64,000 bases of DNA from Firm-04 sp045600205. Lineage in GTDB: Bacteria > Bacillota > Clostridia > Oscillospirales > Ruminococcaceae. Of this stretch, positions 60,731-64,000 are shown in pieces. Position 1 is the stretch's first letter, and each line of letters opens with the position of its first letter. The notes under the pieces are model-generated. The model ran no database searches, was not told the DNA's origin, and saw only the letters and a list, made by a program, of their open reading frames with translations. Both the position numbers and the translations under genes were made by a program. The DNA lies in assembly GCA_045600205.1 (NCBI GenBank), contig JAZRXM010000021.1, positions 4,069 to 68,068 of the forward strand. The letters are read 5' to 3'.

Positions 60731-61419
60731 TGGCAACCTTGCTACTGCGACTTGCGGCTCCGTTACAGGCATGGGGTGAAGAATCAAAATTTGAAATGCG
60801 CAGAACACAGGGATACCCAACGAAAAGTGGCGTGATTGGAATGATTGCCGCGGCATTGGGATATGCAAGAGATGCATCGCTGGAAGAATTAAATGCACTT
60901 CGGTTTGGTATTCGCATAGACTGGGAAGGTACATATTTACGAGATTACCATACTGCTCATGGAAAAAAGGATAAAGATTCCTATATTACGAATCGCTTTT
61001 ATCTTGCAGATGCGGTATTCTTGGTCGGTCTTGAAAGTAGCGATTTGGCTTACTTACAGAAAATTCAAACAGCATTGCAGACTCCCGTATTTCCACTTTT
61101 TTTAGGCAGACGTTCTTGTCCACCGACTATGCCGTTGCAGTTAGGCATTCGTGAAACAGATTTGATGTCGGCACTTCGTCATGAACCTTGGCTTTTGGCA
61201 GAATGGCGTCAGAAGAATGTTGCTGATGAAGAGCGTTCTCTGCGAATTATCACTGATACCGATGATATTGAAGGTGCGGTACTTGTGCGGGATCAAGCTG
61301 TATCATTTTGCCCTATGCACCGAATGCATACATGGCGATATGTGAAAGAACAAGGTTACTATATGATGTCGCATGAAAAAACCAAATCTGAGCATGATGC
61401 ATTTGCAGAATTGGGGTGA
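60730..61419 (+). CDS. casD: Cas5e/CasD
   Basis: 229 aa: LLLRLAAPLQAWGEESKFEMR, YPTKSGVIGMIAAALGYAR and FPLFLGRRSCPP are Cas5 hallmarks. It binds the 5' handle of the crRNA and joins Cas7 to Cse1. It follows casC with a TGATG overlap. Confidence 0.95.
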   Translation: MATLLLRLAAPLQAWGEESKFEMRRTQGYPTKSGVIGMIAAALGYARDASLEELNALRFGIRIDWEGTYLRDYHTAHGKKDKDSYITNRFYLADAVFLVGLESSDLAYLQKIQTALQTPVFPLFLGRRSCPPTMPLQLGIRETDLMSALRHEPWLLAEWRQKNVADEERSLRIITDTDDIEGAVLVRDQAVSFCPMHRMHTWRYVKEQGYYMMSHEKTKSEHDAFAELG

Positions 61420-61423
61420 GAAA

Positions 61424-62044
61424 ATGTATTTGTCACGAATCAGGCTAAATACCGACAACAGAAAAACGCTGCAAGCTTTATCCGCACCGCAGAAATTTCA
61501 TGGTGCTTTGGAATCGGCTTTTGCAGGGCCACGCAAACGGATCCTATGGCGAATTGACAGTCTGAACAACAATCTGTATATTCTGCTTTTGAGCGATTCA
61601 ATACCGGATTTGACTGAGTTTTGTAAACAATTTTGCAGATCGCAGGATGATGCACAAACAAAGGCATATGATAGCTTGCTTTCTCGGATTAAAGTTGAAA
61701 CGCAGTGGCATTTCCGCTTGACTGCCAATCCTGTAAAATCGCAGAAACGAGAAAATGAACGAGGAAAAGTACAGGCTCATATTACTACTGCTTATCAAAA
61801 AGAATGGCTGCTTGCTCATAGCGAGCAGTACGGATTTCGTTTGCAGGAAGATACTTTTGATGTGGTGCATAGCAAGTGGCATCAGTTTTATAAATCTGAC
61901 CAAAACCGAGTATCGTTACTTGCAGTGACTTTTGAAGGTCAATTGGAAGTAACCGATGCAGAACTATTTCAAAAAACTCTATGCAACGGAATAGGGCGAG
62001 GAAAGGCTTACGGAATGGGAATGCTGACAGTTATGCATATATAG
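61424..62044 (+). CDS. casE: Cas6e/CasE, crRNA endoribonuclease
   Basis: 206 aa from the ATG at 61424, 4 bp after casD; a longer frame into casD lacks a site. It shows MYLSRIRLNTDNR, the family loop with a likely catalytic His near HGALESAF, and the Gly-rich GIGRGKAYGMGMLTV. It cuts pre-crRNA in the repeat hairpin and stays on the 3' end. Confidence 0.94.
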   Translation: MYLSRIRLNTDNRKTLQALSAPQKFHGALESAFAGPRKRILWRIDSLNNNLYILLLSDSIPDLTEFCKQFCRSQDDAQTKAYDSLLSRIKVETQWHFRLTANPVKSQKRENERGKVQAHITTAYQKEWLLAHSEQYGFRLQEDTFDVVHSKWHQFYKSDQNRVSLLAVTFEGQLEVTDAELFQKTLCNGIGRGKAYGMGMLTVMHI

Positions 62045-62054
62045 GAGGTTTCAG

Positions 62055-62993
62055 ATGTCAGATATGCCCGGGATGGAAAAAACTGAAATATTGGATTTAC
62101 CGCAAATCGCAGATCGTATGACATTTATCTATCTGGAGCATTGTAAACTGAATCGTCGAGATAGCGCGATTGTTGTCATGGATGAAAAAGGCATTACGAA
62201 TATTCCATCCGGAATGATTTCGGTGTTGCTTCTGGGACCAGGGACTGATATTTCGCATCGTGCAATGGAACTGATCGGAGAAGCAGGAATCAGCGTGTGC
62301 TGGGTTGGAGAAAAAGGCGTGCGGTACTATGCGGGCGGTCGACCGCTTACGCATAGTTCGAGATTGCTTTTGCGGCAGGCGGAGCTTGTTACAAATCAAA
62401 GAAAGCATCTGGATGTGGTAAGAAAAATGTATATGATGCGTTTTCCGAATGAAGATGTATCAGCACTGACTTTGCAGCAACTGCGCGGCAGGGAAGGCAG
62501 TCGGATTCGGAAAGTGTATCGGAATGCATCAGAACAGTGGAATGTGCCGTGGAATGGCAGAGAGTACGATCCCGATGATTTTACAGCATCAGATTTGGTG
62601 AATCAGGCGTTATCGGCGGCGCATACTTGTCTGTATGGTCTTGCACACGCAGTTATTTGTGCACTGGGTTGCTCACCGGCACTTGGATTTGTACATATAG
62701 GACATGAATGTTCATTTGTATATGACATTGCAGACTTGTATAAAGCAGAGATCACGATTCCCATTGCGTTTGAGATTGCTGCACAAGACACAGACGATAT
62801 TTCAAGGGCAGTACGGCATCGTGTGCGTGATGAAATGACTGCAAAACATTTGCTTGAACAGATGGTACATGATATCAAGGAACTTTTGGTTCCTGAGGAA
62901 ACAACTGGAGAAGAAAAAATCATGTATCTGTGGGATAACAAAGTGGATGCGGTTGATTTTGGGAAGCAGTATGCGCAAGGTGACAGCACATGA
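62055..62993 (+). CDS. cas1: Cas1 integrase, type I-E
   Basis: 312 aa. DRMTFIYLEHCKLNRRDSAIV and GTDISHRAMELIGEAGISVCWVG form the N-terminal domain; the C-terminal helical domain has HTCLYGLAHAVICALGCSPA, FVHIGHECSFVYDIADLYK, with the metal-binding His and Asp. With Cas2 it inserts new spacers. RBS AGGAGG, 10 bp after casE. Confidence 0.95.
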   Translation: MSDMPGMEKTEILDLPQIADRMTFIYLEHCKLNRRDSAIVVMDEKGITNIPSGMISVLLLGPGTDISHRAMELIGEAGISVCWVGEKGVRYYAGGRPLTHSSRLLLRQAELVTNQRKHLDVVRKMYMMRFPNEDVSALTLQQLRGREGSRIRKVYRNASEQWNVPWNGREYDPDDFTASDLVNQALSAAHTCLYGLAHAVICALGCSPALGFVHIGHECSFVYDIADLYKAEITIPIAFEIAAQDTDDISRAVRHRVRDEMTAKHLLEQMVHDIKELLVPEETTGEEKIMYLWDNKVDAVDFGKQYAQGDST

Positions 62994-63865
62994 TGATTGT
63001 CATTACGATGAGCTGTTGTCCGCAAAAATTGCGTGGAGATTTGACACGTTGGTTTGTGGAAATAGACACCGGCGTTTATGTCGGGAATCTGACTGCACGC
63101 GTTCGGGATGCTGTCTGGGAGCGAATCTGCGCCAATATTGGCAGTGGCAGAGCGACAATGGTGTATAGTGCACATAATGAGCAGAAACTGGAGTTTCGAA
63201 TACATCATGCCGTATGGGAACCGATTGATTATGACGGAATCAAACTAGTGCGACGAAATTATCCTGCGCATGACGATGATGAATACAGAAAGCATTCGAA
63301 GGCGGCAATTCAACATATGCTGCACAACAAAAAGCAAATTGCTCCACAGTCAAACACAGATTCAGAAAGCAAATATGTGGTCATAGACATTGAAACGACG
63401 GGACTTCAGAATACAGATTCCATCATTGAACTTGGCGCAATCGTCATAGCAAATGGAGAACCTGAGAAATCATTTTCTGTATTGGTTCAATGTGAAAAAC
63501 CTGTTCCGAGTGCCGTAACTGAATTGACAGGTATCACAACGGAGCAGCTTTTATCGGATGGCATTCCGTTAAAGGCAGCACTATCAGAGTTTCTTTCTTT
63601 GATAGGCTCATTGGAAATCGTGGGATATAATATAGATTTTGATATGAAATTCATCAATCAAGCGTGCAAGGAAAATGGTTTTTCTGAAATTCGGAACAAA
63701 GGGACAGATGTACAGAAACTAGCGCGGAAACGCTTGAAACAATGTATGAGATTTACTTTGTCAGCTGTCGCGGAGTATCTGGAGATTGAATATGAACAGC
63801 GGCACAGGGTCTTGGCGGATTGTACACTGACGTATAGGATCTTTGAGAAGTTAAAGGAAATGTAA
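62990..63865 (+). CDS. cas2: Cas2 fused to a DEDDh (DnaQ-like) exonuclease
   Basis: 291 aa. Residues 1-95 are Cas2 of the I-E kind (MIVITMSCCPQKLRGDLTRWFVE, TMVYSAHNEQKLEF). After a linker (about 95-125), residues 126-291 form a 3'-5' exonuclease: Exo I VVIDIETTG (Asp and Glu, about 132-134), Exo II YNIDFDMKF, Exo III RHRVLAD with the Hx4D pattern. All catalytic residues are present. The exonuclease probably trims prespacers to length. The same fusion is known in Streptococcus thermophilus CRISPR4. The start overlaps the cas1 stop. Confidence 0.95.
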   Translation: MMIVITMSCCPQKLRGDLTRWFVEIDTGVYVGNLTARVRDAVWERICANIGSGRATMVYSAHNEQKLEFRIHHAVWEPIDYDGIKLVRRNYPAHDDDEYRKHSKAAIQHMLHNKKQIAPQSNTDSESKYVVIDIETTGLQNTDSIIELGAIVIANGEPEKSFSVLVQCEKPVPSAVTELTGITTEQLLSDGIPLKAALSEFLSLIGSLEIVGYNIDFDMKFINQACKENGFSEIRNKGTDVQKLARKRLKQCMRFTLSAVAEYLEIEYEQRHRVLADCTLTYRIFEKLKEM

Positions 63866-63909
63866 AGATTGTGGAAAATGAAACCACGATTTTCCTGATA
63901 TTTCTTAGT
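63866..63909 (+). promoter_or_regulatory. Short leader of the CRISPR array
   Basis: Only 44 bp separate the cas2 stop from the first repeat. It contains GAAAAT/ATTTTC and GTGG/CCAC inverted arms. The leader signal needed for spacer insertion may extend into the end of cas2. Confidence 0.6.
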
Positions 63910-64000
63910 CTTTTCCCCGCACATGCGGGGGTGATCCTCAAATGTCGTTGACAGTGTTGCTGACTGGAACCTTTTCCCCGCACATGCGGGGGTGATCCTA
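63910..64000 (+). CRISPR. Type I-E CRISPR array, first two repeats (cut by window end)
   Basis: Two identical 29-bp repeats at 63910-63938 and 63971-63999, starting CTTTTCCCCGCACATGCGG and ending GGTGATCCT. The inner palindrome CCCCGCA/TGCGGGG forms the Cas6e hairpin. One 32-bp spacer (63939-63970) lies between; the 61-bp period is typical of type I-E. The array continues past the window. Orientation matches the cas genes. Confidence 0.95.

Overview
The window looks like a Firmicute of the Ruminococcus/Oscillospiraceae type. The evidence is two secreted glycoside hydrolases ending in type I dockerins with Thr-rich linkers (cellulosome parts), spore genes (yabP, yabQ, spoIIR), SipW-type peptidases, zinc-binding versions of S4, S14, L36 and adenylate kinase, and a glycyl-radical pyruvate formate-lyase. 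The genus is an inference; no 16S gene is present.

Layout. 1-5.4 kb (minus): an operon for exported TasA/camelysin-like surface proteins with two different SipW signal peptidases and one protein with a sortase-like tail, next to a response regulator that lacks its phosphoacceptor Asp (5.6-6.4 kb). 6.6-8.7 kb: a MATE pump remnant, tRNA-Leu, a VOC protein and an intracellular GH43. 8.7-25.5 kb (plus): the complete S10-spc-alpha ribosomal protein locus (rpsJ to rplQ, with secY, adk, map, infA, rpoA), preceded by two promoters and a leader of about 450 nt. 25.5-31.9 kb: a candidate small RNA, a dockerin GH43, a helix-hairpin-helix protein, pyrimidine-nucleoside phosphorylase and a ComEC-like lipoprotein. 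31.9-37.4 kb (minus): S1 protein, DivIC, YabQ, YabP, YigZ, PflA and PflB; pflB sits behind a ZTP (pfl-motif) riboswitch with a terminator. 37.4-46 kb: a DUF3137 protein, two orphan phage-tail-like proteins, an unknown protein, a leader ORF plus terminator in front of rtcB, and a dockerin GH127. 46-52.9 kb: a truncated GntR regulator with its operators intact, two convergent EAL multidomain proteins, spoIIR. 53-54.3 kb: fructose-bisphosphate aldolase and two tRNA-Ser genes. 54.8-64 kb: a full type I-E CRISPR-Cas operon whose Cas2 is fused to a DEDDh exonuclease, followed by the first two repeats of an array cut by the window edge.

How the genes work together. The two dockerin enzymes (GH43, GH127) and the cytoplasmic GH43 point to arabinan or arabinoside breakdown. 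PflB/PflA supply formate and acetyl-CoA, and the riboswitch ties them to one-carbon/purine status. The CRISPR operon is compact (overlapping starts, one consensus promoter) and looks intact. The best candidates for new biology are the SipW/TasA-like surface operon with its unusual regulator, the rtcB leader, the small RNA after rplQ, and the orphan tail-like pair. The CRISPR system itself belongs to a known architecture (Cas2-DnaQ fusion as in some streptococci).
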